A stretch of DNA of 64,000 bases from Tomocerus qinae (taxonomy: Eukaryota > Arthropoda > Collembola > Entomobryomorpha > Tomoceridae): contig CM034548.1 in the NCBI GenBank assembly GCA_020055645.1, positions 30,988,201-31,052,200 on the forward strand, read 5' to 3'. A program made the position numbers and the translations under genes. Under the pieces are notes generated by a model. It did no database searches. It was not told where the DNA came from and worked only from the letters and a program-made list of their open reading frames with translations. This document shows positions 51,061-64,000 of the stretch, one piece after another. Each line of letters starts with the position of its first letter. Within the stretch, counting starts at the first letter, position 1.

Positions 51061-54000
51061 TTATACTGTGTTATGCACAATAGATACAAGATATGTATCC
51101 CAACTAATAACGCCACATGAATCAAATTAAAGACACCAAATCTTTCAATCACTAATATACTGTCATAGAATCAACCTTTCTTATTTAAATTTGTTAAAAT
51201 TTAACATGTGCCAATGAATATCAAAAATCATGCATGCAAGCAATTTGCATACACCTTTCCATAGCATTTTGTGCATCAGCATACATATAGCATACACATT
51301 TATAATTTAATATATTTTATCATTTATACTAACTAAAAAATAAAAATTAGCTATTTTTAAAGTGTCTTGCACGACTAACCGAGTTTTTTACAATTATAGT
51401 TGGATTGAGGACAAAGAAATAAAAAAGCATAAGAGTTCCAGTTAAATATGGTAGTAATAAATATAGTTAGGATCACTTACTGCTCTGACACCAGCTCCGT
51501 AGTATTATTTTCCGTTAATAATTAGTATTGTCGATACGAAAACGTGCAAAATGTTGCTTAACTGGGATTTAGTATTTTAGTTCTTAAGTAAATACACCTC
51601 GCTAATGAGCATGTCCTTAGCTTAGTACAACAAAGATTCGTTTCGTAGCTTGTGCTACTAACGTGCCTTATAACTTAAGTGACATTCAAACATCAACAGG
51701 TACATTTTAAAACACACGCCCGGAAAGGACAACACATAAATGAATATTACTACAATTGCAACACATTAATATCTTAAGTAAGTGTTACAAATGCACAGAG
51801 GTTGTTCATTCACTCCTAAAGTGCACTCAAAATTCACTTTGACTCACTTTTCCCACAATCACAAAAATCTCTTGTTTCCAGCGTTATTATATTGTAATGG
51901 TGTTAATCAACACAGCAAGCAGTGGTGTCTTTTATATCTGAAAGGCAAAATTCAAAACAATGTCAATAGATGCAAAAAAAACTATATTCAGGGTATCACA
52001 TAAGTTTAGCAAAAGTTACAAAACATTTAGCGAAATGAACTAAATGTAGTAAATACACGTTTAAAGCAATTCATAGACATCCATTGCATAAATATAGAAA
52101 AATAATGCAACTGCCAGTGTATGCTTTGACGTTGGAAGCTTTTTAATGTCGTTGTTAAGTCATAATTGTAGATTAAAACTACATAATCAATCAAACTAAC
52201 TTATCGAAAATATTCATATACAACTAACTAGTTAACTTAACATCGATATACGAATATAAAACATGCACCCAAATTATTCATCCAAGTTTTCCCTAGTTTA
52301 TGAAGCTCTCTTTTTAACAAGTACTTATGGAAATTAGTCAATAGGATAATTTTACCTAACACATATCTACCCTTCGTGAAAAATAAAAATTGGTTATATT
52401 ATTTTATTTTGCATACACACAAGTGCTTTGTACATTAACTATTTGGAAAAAATACACCCGCAAAATAATTAAAAAATACATAAATCAAATAAATAATAAA
52501 TAGCAAGGACGTAGTAATATAAATAGTATATTAGTAATATAAATATTGCAAACTAATTAACTAGGGAAGCTCATTAAAATGTCGTTTCCGAATAATATTT
52601 CTGAGGCTTTAGCAAAATTCGTTCCCTTTGCATACATGACATAATAAAATATTTGAATTAATTTTTTAAGCGCTAGGTAACTTAACATCCATTCACACTG
52701 TTTCAAAAACAAGATTTTCAATTCTATTTCCCGACTAGTGTTTGTTACATTTTATCCGCTATTATTTGTCGAATCCCCATTTTATGCTAATTTCAGCTCG
52801 CTGTGAGGTAGATTGTTTGGAATTTCTAGCCTAGTTATTTCTCACCGCACAATCAGATAAGAAAATACGAAGCTGACGGATTCCTTTTAATTGTTCGTCC
52901 GTAACAATGTTGGCAATTCTCCTTCTACATTTCCCTTTTTATTACTGTCGTGATTCAGACGATTTAAACTTAAAGTCTAAAATATTACCGTGAATTTACA
53001 TCTACTTCACGGCGAAAAGGATAATCATATGGGCAAATATACTGAGATGGGCCCCATTTCATCATTTATTTGTGTGTGAACAACGTAAGTTTTATTAGAC
53101 CTTTTTCTAACACCGTTAATATTTTATTTGCTAATATTTTAAGGTTGTGTACATAGGAAAATGTCTAGTAAAAATATGTAATTTGTACACAACAAAAGGG
53201 CGGAATGATCATTGTACCAATTTTTGCCGAAATTCTAAATCTAAAAATCTAACGTAACTGTTGAAAATTTATAAATTTCAAATTTTCCTTGACATTATCC
53301 TGAACTTTTGGCTGAGTGGCTAAAATAGCGATTCTCAATGACGGAAGTAAAAAAATGAGAACATACGACATTGTACAAAATTAGCAATAAATACTGTACA
53401 AAAGAACTAAAAGATCCAACGTCATGAATGCAAATTAAATTTCACTCCCTTCACAACTTGGCAAAAAAGAGGTCAAAATGATAATTTGATACTACGACAT
53501 GTCTAATAGATACACAATATGATCAATGATTGGAAGAGAAGAAAAAAGAATATTGACTACTGGCTTTAAGAATGTAGTGAAATCCCTACACCCGAATTCC
53601 GAGTTTTCTGATAGTAGTAGGAATAATTATAAAACATACCTTTAGACTGATTGCAACAGAACGAGAATATTAAAATATGAGTAAAATTGCACTTTTAAAA
53701 TAATAAAAATGAACGAACTTGTAAAATGGTATTGACATCAACATGCCACATGCATCTACCACTTTACCAGACGAGTCATTATTATGAATACTACCTATCC
53801 AGAATATTTGAATAGTTGCACTAGACTCGGTAACACAATGTGAGAACGAGAGCAGTTGGGAACAGGTAAATCGCACGGTTTTGTCTTGTAGCACAACAAA
53901 TACAATCACGTAGAATGGCTTAAGTTAAATAGTTATTATGTTTAAGGTATGTTTTAGGTACATCCATGGTAGTTAGGTTAGTAGGTACTTAAGTACTTAG

Positions 54001-56075
54001 CAAAACATTTACTGTGACTATAAAGCTTCCTCTCTCTACCTACACTCCACTACCATTTACAGCCACCCACCACCAACTATTTTCATGTCTATTATCATAC
54101 AAAACCCAGACAATGTTGTGTAGATAGATTATAAATATTATTATTATATACGGCCTTAACTATACTGCACAATAAATTATTAACTACAAATAAGAATACC
54201 TATTTATATAGAAAGACAGTTAAGAATTATAACGTTAAATATGCATGAAGATTTTCAATATAAATTCTTAAAATTTTAGATTGTAAACATTTTCCAAACC
54301 TTTCCTAACAAACAATGCAATTTCACATGCATGCAATAAAAATTCATATCCTGAAATCTAAACCTCGGAATCATGCCATATTCTTTTATTACAAATTGTC
54401 CATAACACGGGAATAGGTCAATGGGGGCAGTAACTTCACCTTTGCCCACTTCCACGGCGGATATTTCTATCAATGGTCTTGTTCAGGATGAAAAACGAGT
54501 ATTTTTAAATAACCATGCTGAGTTTCTTTATGGTTGGATGTGGAAAATGATCTGCCTGAGCATCCCAATTATCGTTTAATTATTCTGTTAACTAAAGGCT
54601 AAAAATTTGTAAGGCTAAAAATGTACTTCTATGGCACATATTTTCGTTAGTTTCATAAAAATGAGTCTAACGACTTTGATAAGGGTTATTATTCCAGCAG
54701 GCATTGCAATTATAGTAATTGCTGTGTATTTCTAAAGTGAGTCCATGTTCTGTATATTGTATGCATAAGAAAATGTAACATGTATCATGTATTCATTTAC
54801 ATCAATAAAAGCGGTTATAGTGTATAGTTGATAAAGTAGATCAAGTTACTCATAATGCAAAATGCTGTACATAATAATATGCCCATCATAATTAATAAAA
54901 ACCCACTGTAACGTCTAAACTTATTAACCATGTTAATCTTAATTATGGTTTTCCTATTTTAGCTGCCTAGGCATACATATGATTAAATAATGTACATATA
55001 TCGAGGTATTTAATATCAAGTAAATACGTAGTCGTGTAATAAAGTAGTAGTAAAATGGTCTCTGGGAAAAGAAATTGTGTTATGTGCGTGGAATGTTGCA
55101 ATGCAAATAATACCGTAAGCTATTCACTGTAATGCATGTAAGGAAGGGTAAAAGAAGTTGTTCTGCACTCTGTACTTTGTTCTCCGCGTAGATAAATGGA
55201 GTGTGTGAGAGCTATTAGAACTATTGCTAATGTGAACTGCATACCTTTAGTGCAGTGTACATAACCTGCTAATAAAAATAATTGGAATAATATATTTACT
55301 AGTTAGGGCAACAAGAGAACAAAGCAACGGGTGTAAGTAAATGTATATACGGGGTTTTATATTATACTAGAAGAGCTTATATACTAAGTAAGAAATGAAT
55401 TTTTAAAATAGATATGCATAAAATGATTGCAAAACGTTACCTGTAAGTAAATTTTAATTCAGTCATGTCTCAGCTTTTAAAAAAGGAGCACTTTCACTAT
55501 GATGTTTTTGAAATGTAAAAATGTCTCACGGTATGTTTTTGAAAACTGTTTATAAGTTCATGTCGGATGAAAAGTAAATAATAGGAGTTTGTGCATGGAC
55601 TAGGGATAACATTCTGCACTGTCTGTGTGTAGCCAATAGAGAATCCCTTTAGAGTTTTCAGACGAAGATAAAAGTAAGGGAAATACGTGGATTAAAAGTC
55701 TTTGCACTCCGTTCCATGCATGGCGTTGATGAATATTGCACAAAAAGGAGTTGAAAGATGTTTCATGTGATTGTGTGTATAGACTGAGATAGAGAGACGA
55801 AAAGGAGAACGAGACTGCTTTGTACAGTCTTGCTTTTTAGCTACATTACAGAAGAATGAACAGATTTGGTATGGTACAATTAAGTATGCTCTCGACAATC
55901 CGTTGGTTTGAGATGTATCCTGCTCATGTATGTAGCTAGATTAGAATTTGATAAAATATGTTTGAGTTGACCAATAATGACCAAAGGATAGTGTAATAAT
56001 ACTATTATAAGTAGCGAGATATTTTTAGTTATGATGATGAGAGATCTGAGGGCATAGGGAGATAGTACTAGCAGA

Positions 56076-56090
56076 GATGATGATGATGAT
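56076..56090. repeat. (GAT)5 microsatellite in a purine-rich stretch
   Basis: Five GAT units inside a G-rich plus-strand segment (about 56030-56105), next to the composition flip described in the findings. Confidence 0.7.
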
Positions 56091-58548
56091 GTGGAGATGA
56101 GATGTATAATTTCTGTCTTATTGTGTACTTAGTACTTAGTTTGTGTTATACCATGTTATACATGCACTTGCTCCAAGAAACTCCATAATATTATACGCAG
56201 TCAAGGAAGGTGTACCTATAAAAGGTAAGATAATATTGTAGAGAAGCACAATAAATGCTCTACACACTAACGATAAGTAAGTACAATAGAACTGACTCAA
56301 CAATACAATTGCATAGAGTATATTCTGTCTACTACACTCAACACTGAAGGAATAAATGCACAACTATCTAGTACTTAACTCCTTATCGTTACTGAGAGAG
56401 GTAAGTAGACATAAGTACTAAGCAAAAATCTGTGTCTAAGGGCAATAAGGAAAAGTATATAGGAATTGTTCCACTGCACACCTAAGTATTGGTATCTACT
56501 TATTATAGGCAAATGCAGGACACAAGATGTTATTGTACGCGAAGAAGTAAATGTTGGTGAATGCAATGTAAATTCGTCGAGCAGAACATAACAGCAGGCC
56601 CAGATGATTTTCGTTGAATTTCCACGAGCAGACTGAGAGACTAGTGGTTCTGTCTTCCCTTCTTCGTCTATGATCAACCGTTCGTTGTGGATTTATACAT
56701 ATCCCAACTTGCCACCAGCTAAGCTTTAGTATACCTGCTACACACTTACTACTACCCAACTCGCGCAAAACAACTCCATCCACAACTCTGTCTATGTACT
56801 TGGACTACATCTACAACATATAAAACTATACATTCTTGAGCTTTGCACTTCTGTCTCTTCTACACTTTTCTGCTCTCTACTCCTTCCCATGTCTTTCATT
56901 CTTGAGTATCTGCTGAAATATATCTCTCCATGTAAAGTGTAATCTGAATCTTCTTCTGGTTGCCAACACGTTTCTTACTTTTACATGCCATACGAAAAAT
57001 AATGTAACAATCGCAGCAACGCACTATTATTTATGGATTAAATTGTATCTATGTACAAGTACACAAAATACTTGCTATATACTACCATATTATGCGTAAT
57101 AATGTTGGGAGTTGCAATTAATATAAACATGCTCATACACAACTCATGGATTATCATTATTATTCTGCTATACTATTTGCATAGCAATTCCACTATCATT
57201 TCGTAAGTATCAGACATTATGTACAAATCCTCACTAACTAACGGCGCACGTAATAAGTAAGACCATCTATACACAATTGCAAGCTAGAGTTTCTAAGCTG
57301 TGCCGTAAACTTGCAGTAAATCGCTACGTTCAACTTGTGGCTATTTATCCTTTACACTATTCTATACACAGCCACCTTAACCACACCACGACGACAGTCC
57401 CTCTGCACATGTTTACTAAATAAATTTGTCTTTAACAACAATAATGAAAACACCTACTCCTTACTTTCAAATGAATACTTCAGGAACTGCATCACAATGC
57501 CCTAACTAAAGAACCGGAAGTGACGCCACAAATTGATTTACACCACTTCAACTCAAAACACTATTCAAATCAAAGATGCAACGTCAAGACATCGATAAAT
57601 TATCATTTTCAGAGTCATTTATAACTCTTGTAGTAGTTCGCCATTTAATTTTAACTTCCTCAACCACTCAAGCGAAAAAACTAATTCATAATTAATCTTG
57701 TAAATTCATAATACGATTAATTCCCTTGACTTTGGAAAGAGTGATGGAAACATAATATGATTCACTAATTTAACTCGCTATGTGATATAACCACATTAAT
57801 TATCTACTAGTTATGAATACCAAGTAGTAAACCAGATCAAAAAATATGCACTACTTCTATCTCCTATAAGTAGTACAACGACAAAATCTGATTCGATTAC
57901 CTAAACAAAATTAAACCTGTTGTTCAGTAGCATCCTTCGATCAAATTAGCTACAACTTGAAACACCAAACAACATTTATTAAAACCAGTTTTATTTCCTA
58001 TAAACTCTTTCGTTTAACGAAATATGATTTTGTAGATAATTAAATGGCATATTATTTGCAACTAGAACTGTTAAGGCAATCTGCAATTGAATTAGGAGTT
58101 ACTAGGTTACTACGACTAACATTAAAGCACTCTGAAATTGTAATTGAAATCTTAAGGCCGACTTTGAACGAATCTCTTATAGTAAACCTGATAATGTTTT
58201 GCATTTAAATTCATAGTCAACACAACTCTTTCACGGAAAATGTTTCAAAATTTTTTTTATTAATTTACTGATCTTTTAATCTAGAATATATTAATAATAA
58301 ATGCATTGAAACTGAGCCTATAATGTGTAAAACGTTATCATGACTAGAAAATTTAGAGCAAATTGGAAAAATAAACAGTTTTTATAGAAATAAGTTTGCG
58401 GTCATATAATAATAATTACATAAATGTTTTTTATGATTGATGAATGAAATCAAATGTACTTTTGTAATTGAAAATGTACGTTACAGTGCTCAAGTATTAA
58501 ACATTGAGACATTGAGAGTATCAATTTTATTCAAATATAGTTATTTCA

Positions 58549-58554
58549 TTTATT
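58549..58554 (-). terminator. Candidate polyadenylation signal of mRpL28
   Basis: AATAAA on the minus strand about 215 bases after the TGA. Chance occurrence is possible. Confidence 0.35.
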
Positions 58555-58768
58555 TTCATAAAAAGTGTAACTTAAATTTGACTACATTTGTCACTAATTG
58601 AACAGTGCGACAAGTGAATCATTTATGACTGTTTCATTTCACATATTACGTACTCTATACTCGCCAAAGTAGCAGTTTGTATTATTACCAAATACAACAC
58701 TCAATTCATTCTCCATTTTAATTAAATAACTAAACAATACAGAATGAATTACATAATACCCAGAAATT

Positions 58769-58909
58769 TCAAGCTGCTCTGAGTTGCTGGAGTAATTCCG
58801 CTCTCAGATTATATTTAAGAGGAACAGGTTTAGATCTTTCCCGTACAATAGCATCCCATTTTTCACGTGCTTCTGGAACACTCAACCCATACCATTCTGC
58901 TTCTTCTCT
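58769..58909 (-). CDS. mRpL28: mRpL28 exon 4 and stop
   Basis: Encodes residues 201-246 and TGA at 58771-58769. REEAEWYGLSVPEA and the terminal ELLQQLR match the C-terminus of the human protein. Confidence 0.93.
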   Translation of the reverse strand, partial: REEAEWYGLSVPEAREKWDAIVRERSKPVPLKYNLRAELLQQLRAA

Positions 58910-60250
58910 CTGTAAATTTAAATTCCGAATTATTAAATCGCTTTTTCAAAAACACAAGCTTACATTGTACAACACGTCATGTAGTTTTACAGAAGAAATA
59001 TTTTGGCGCAATAAATTATGACACTACTCACCGGAATGATATATGGTTGATATTTTTCTAGTAGTTCCTGTTGTCTCTCAGGGTTGTCCAAGCAAAATGA
59101 TTTGTCTATCAGCGCCAGAAGAATAAATCTTTTTAATTTGAAAGCCATAAGAGATTGTAGATCATAGGCGGGCGTCTAAAGACAATAGAAACAAGCAAGA
59201 AACAATTAAATAAAAGAGTTAAGATTAAAAATGTTAAATAGAACGGAGTAAGCGTAAATAGGATAATTTATAAGTGTTTGTAATGAAACTCTGTGACAAT
59301 ACTAACGATAGTAAATAAAATTCATGTCACATTTTTAAGTGCATAATAAGCTGACTAAGTTTTTTTCACTGTGGTTCCAACAAAATCATTTCAGACATAA
59401 CTTAATGTGTTGCAGGTTATGCAAAACATTTAGGTATATTCGAACAAAAATTACATTAAAAGTTTCGTCAGTTTTCTGTTAAAAAATTATCTCAATTAAT
59501 TTGTAATGTCTATCTAAATCCAGGTCAGTTTCAAATATCTGATCATTAAATTGTATTGGATCTTGATTTCGTTAAACCAATTCACATTTTAGATGTTTTG
59601 AGAGATTTTAACGTATAGGAAACTTGGTTTTTAATAACCAATAACTGTGTTTTAACACAAACTAAGTTTTCATTTCATACTAAGGAAAATATATTTAAAT
59701 AAAATAATACCTTGAGAAGATAACTGTCCAATCCGTAATGAGAATCAATTAGACGAAGAGCTCTTTCAGTTACCATAACTGAAAAATATTTGTCCAATAT
59801 TTCACTATTGACAACTGTTCTTTTGAGATTGGGACGCCAAAAATACGGTGTTGACCGAACCCACTTCCGCTTCTTTACATGTCCTTCGATAACTCCTTCG
59901 CCACCCCACAGTCCTTGATGCACTTCATTTGGATATTTTACAGGTATCGGCTCATTTTGAATCTGTGTCCTGTACGACAAAACGACCGTAAATGATTTCA
60001 AAATTCCTAAGTCAAATTTGTTAAGTTAAGTGTATTACAAAATTAAAACTTACACTTCTCCAGTGAGGGGATTTCTTTCCCATTTCCCTTCCTTGGGAAT
60101 CCAGTGAACTGGAGTCGGTTCGTTATCTTTCCACTCAGCGAAGAATTTTTGATAAGCCTGGGGTAACGTTGCTACAATTCTCCGAGAAGTAGGTTCAGTT
60201 AAACGTTTAAATCGGCTAATCGGAAACAGAGCCCGAATACTGGCTGACAT
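58769..60250 (-). CDS. mRpL28: Mitochondrial large ribosomal subunit protein bL28m (mRpL28), whole gene span, 4 exons
   Basis: Structural protein of the mitochondrial 39S ribosomal subunit. Exons 60054-60250, 59711-59969, 59032-59175 and 58769-58909 (complement) join in phase to 246 residues plus TGA, close to the 256 of the human protein. Diagnostic features are PTPVHW near residue 50, QGLWGGEG (84-91), SEILDKYFSVMV (from 121), RLIDSHYGLDSYLLK, and a C-terminal tail with EEAEWYGLSVPEA. An arginine-rich N-terminus suits a mitochondrial targeting sequence. A candidate AATAAA lies at 58554-58549 on the minus strand. The gene is divergent from CDK9 and in tandem with the flippase gene. Confidence 0.95.
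59032..59175 (-). CDS. mRpL28: mRpL28 exon 3
   Basis: Encodes residues 153-200 in phase 0. It starts with TPAYDLQS, corresponding to the TPKEDLCS of the human protein, and ends just before the IPEEEAEW-like segment. The donor is ATTCCG followed by GTGAGT. Confidence 0.93.
59176..59710 (-). other. mRpL28 intron 2 (535 bases)
   Basis: GT-AG intron, AT-rich, nothing recognisable inside. Confidence 0.85.
59711..59969 (-). CDS. mRpL28: mRpL28 exon 2: bL28 core
   Basis: Encodes residues 66-152, the most conserved part, with GLWGGEG, WRPNLKRTV and the SEILDKYF segment. The acceptor follows TTGTCGTACAG. Confidence 0.95.
60054..60250 (-). CDS. mRpL28: mRpL28 exon 1: targeting region and N-terminal domain
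   Basis: Encodes residues 1-65 plus two bases. The ATG at 60250 is followed by a basic, acid-free stretch typical of mitochondrial import signals. The donor is GAAGT followed by GTAAGT. Confidence 0.93.
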
Positions 60251-61623
60251 TCTTTTCCCAATGCTTAATGCTCACCCTTTGCAATGACCTGATATTCTTG
60301 TTTAGCAAATCAAGTTGTTATTCGTTAGCTAAACTAATAAATAACAACATCAAAAGATATCATAAGGATCTTCTCTTTTAAGTGACAACGACGACGAGAA
60401 GTGAGATCTACCACTGACTGTGGGCAAAAGCAGTCAATGAAAAAATTTAAGTAAAAATAAGAATTGCCGGCTGTATTTCTTCAAGCCAATTGAATATGAT
60501 TGAGCCGCGATTGCAAAGCTTTGCACTGGTTTTAGAATGTCTGCACTAAACAGGAACTGAACGTTCTTTTGCTAAGCGGCTTCATCATTTATTTTGGATA
60601 TATTTTATCTGCATCTGAATGTATGAATAATATTATGCAAAATAATAACATTCGTTAAATGCATGTATCGTGGATCGATCGTATGTAGTAGATTGTGTTT
60701 GAAACTTTTGATTCTAATCTGATGATAAGAAGAATTGATAAGTTTTCCTTCCAAAATCGTCAACTGACTCAGTATCAAGTAGTATGCTACACGAGCGATG
60801 TATAGGATGCATTATATTGACTTCTAATATGTATGATACTTAAATTCAAATTACCCATTGGCCTAGGAGATTAGTAAACTAAATCTGTTAGTAGCAATTC
60901 AGCTAGGGTTATCAATACTGGACTGGATATTTCAAGTCGGTTAGATGGGCAGCTGTTAAGTGACCCGTCCATTCTCCAAATGACAATTCACTGAATTAAA
61001 ATTATCAATTACGACATATAGAATAAAACAGGAATATTTTATTCATGAGGTCTAGGTAGATGAAAGAAGAATCGGCACTATTTAAAGAGGTAAAACGATA
61101 GTATCATAAAAGAGATGCATTAATATTATTAGGAAAATATATAAATTTGACCTTTTTGTGATTTTAAGGTTATTCGGAAGGAATGGGCACATATACCCTT
61201 AGTGAGCAACACCAGGTCACAAGATTTGATTTAAATATTCTATGTTGTGGAATAATTAACATATCTATCCTAAAGTATCCCAGATAACAAATCCAGGTGT
61301 CGCACACATTATGTTCAAGACTAAAGTTTCTGCAAGGCCACAGCTAGATAAAACAATTATAATTTCATCTTTCCAAAGTTTCTATAGCCAATTAAATATT
61401 CAAATTTAAAACTCATATGGCGTGACTATGTGGTGACGGTGTGGGGATTTTTGAGCTTATGCTCCATCAACCTAAATGACCTATTAGTTCAGTGTCCAGG
61501 CGCAAGTAGAAAACTTTGCCCAAACACTATAAATAAATAACCGCTTAATAAAAGAAATCAAAAGAATACTTCAGATTGTTGAAATTATAATCGCTGTGTT
61601 GCAGTGAAATCATAATCTGGAAA
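60251..61623. other. Divergent intergenic region between mRpL28 and Cdk9
   Basis: The two genes are head to head 1.37 kb apart, so this interval must hold both promoters and 5' UTRs. I see no clear TATA box, CpG cluster or other element that fixes a start site. Confidence 0.6.
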
Positions 61624-63412
<1,789 letters not shown>

Positions 63413-64000
63413 TACATCTCGTGTACCATGTGAAGGAATCCAACTCAAAACTTTGCATAGTCTGCTATTATAATTTCAGACGTATGGTATTTGGTATATT
63501 CGTTGGTTTGAAGTATTATATACTTTGTTAAATGTTGTAATAATATTAGGAGAAAAGTAGTAATATTTTGTGGTCATAGATAAATAATTAACTTTCTGGT
63601 TCTAGAGTTGCTAAAGGCTGCTAGATACAATTCATAAAATATGATTATTACATTTGTAATTCAGGCTTGTTGTAGTATTAGAAAAGTGTTCATTAACTCA
63701 TATCAGCATGGATGATATTTATAACCATATTTTGTGTTAAATGGGTTCGGTGTTAAGGGAGGTAGACTTTGACTTAGGACATCAATGTGCTATTTTGCTC
63801 AAAGCAAAAATAAAATATAACTATAACGAACTTTTTTCTCACTCTGGATTTGTTTACATAACGTCGCTATTAGTGTCCTAGTGTCTGGGCCAGAATAGAA
63901 TATACCATTCCGTCCAACTAGTCTACCTCTTGGACAATTGGCAAATTGCATGGATGTTATGGTATATCTGCATAATTTTTAAAGACTTTAAGCCAATCCG
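63413..64000. other. Cdk9 3' UTR and downstream sequence
   Basis: The 3' UTR probably ends shortly after the AATAAA at 63809. The last 170 bases show no feature. Confidence 0.6.
63809..63814 (+). terminator. Candidate polyadenylation signal of Cdk9
   Basis: AATAAA followed about 20 bases later by a T-rich run (CTTTTTTCTC), the expected downstream element. It implies a 3' UTR of roughly 0.4 kb. Confidence 0.5.

Larger units (their letters stand above)
43356..58768. other. Gene-poor interval upstream of the flippase start codon
   Basis: Fifteen kilobases with no recognisable coding exon on either strand. It may hold the flippase promoter and non-coding 5' exons. Contents noted separately are the hairpin at 45.0 kb, the telomere-like motif at 51.0 kb and the strand-composition flip at 56.1-56.6 kb. 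Reading frames such as 44834-45181 look like chance. Confidence 0.6.

Overview
The window is AT-rich animal nuclear DNA (coding exons with GT-AG introns, tRNA-derived SINE, foldback element). It carries three protein-coding genes whose exon chains could all be resolved from the sequence. Protein similarity points to a protostome, most likely an arthropod. The long AT-rich introns and spacers would suit a crustacean, but the species is an inference and not shown by the sequence. Nothing looks prokaryotic or viral.

Layout. (1) 1-2398: spacer downstream of the flippase gene, with a cysteine-rich exon-like fragment at the extreme left edge that may belong to another gene. (2) 2399-43355, minus strand: a complete class-5 P4-ATPase (ATP10-type phospholipid flippase), 17 coding exons, predicted 1577 residues, every exon junction in phase. 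Twelve exons are packed into 2.4-6.2 kb with 73-127 base introns. The first five exons are spread over 37 kb, with two introns of about 15.4 kb. Intron 5 (6185-21570) contains a full-length tRNA-derived SINE with a perfect 14 bp target duplication (13824-14387) and a 0.97 kb foldback element with about 410 bp inverted arms (15724-16713). (3) 43356-58768: a 15.4 kb gene-poor stretch upstream of the flippase start; it may contain its promoter and untranslated exons. (4) 58769-60250, minus strand: mitochondrial ribosomal protein bL28m (mRpL28), 4 exons, 246 residues. (5) 60251-61623: 1.37 kb divergent intergenic region. (6) 61624-63412, plus strand: cyclin-dependent kinase 9, the P-TEFb catalytic subunit, 6 exons, 387 residues, followed by a 3' UTR with an AATAAA at 63809.

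The three genes work in unrelated processes: lipid asymmetry of membranes, mitochondrial translation and RNA polymerase II elongation. No operon-like or co-functional system is apparent. The most unusual material is non-coding: the foldback element with donor-like minisatellite arms and outward TATA boxes inside a flippase intron, the intact SINE, several isolated hairpins, and a sharp strand-composition flip near 56.1-56.6 kb. I did not find an undescribed defence, CRISPR-like or other multi-gene system.
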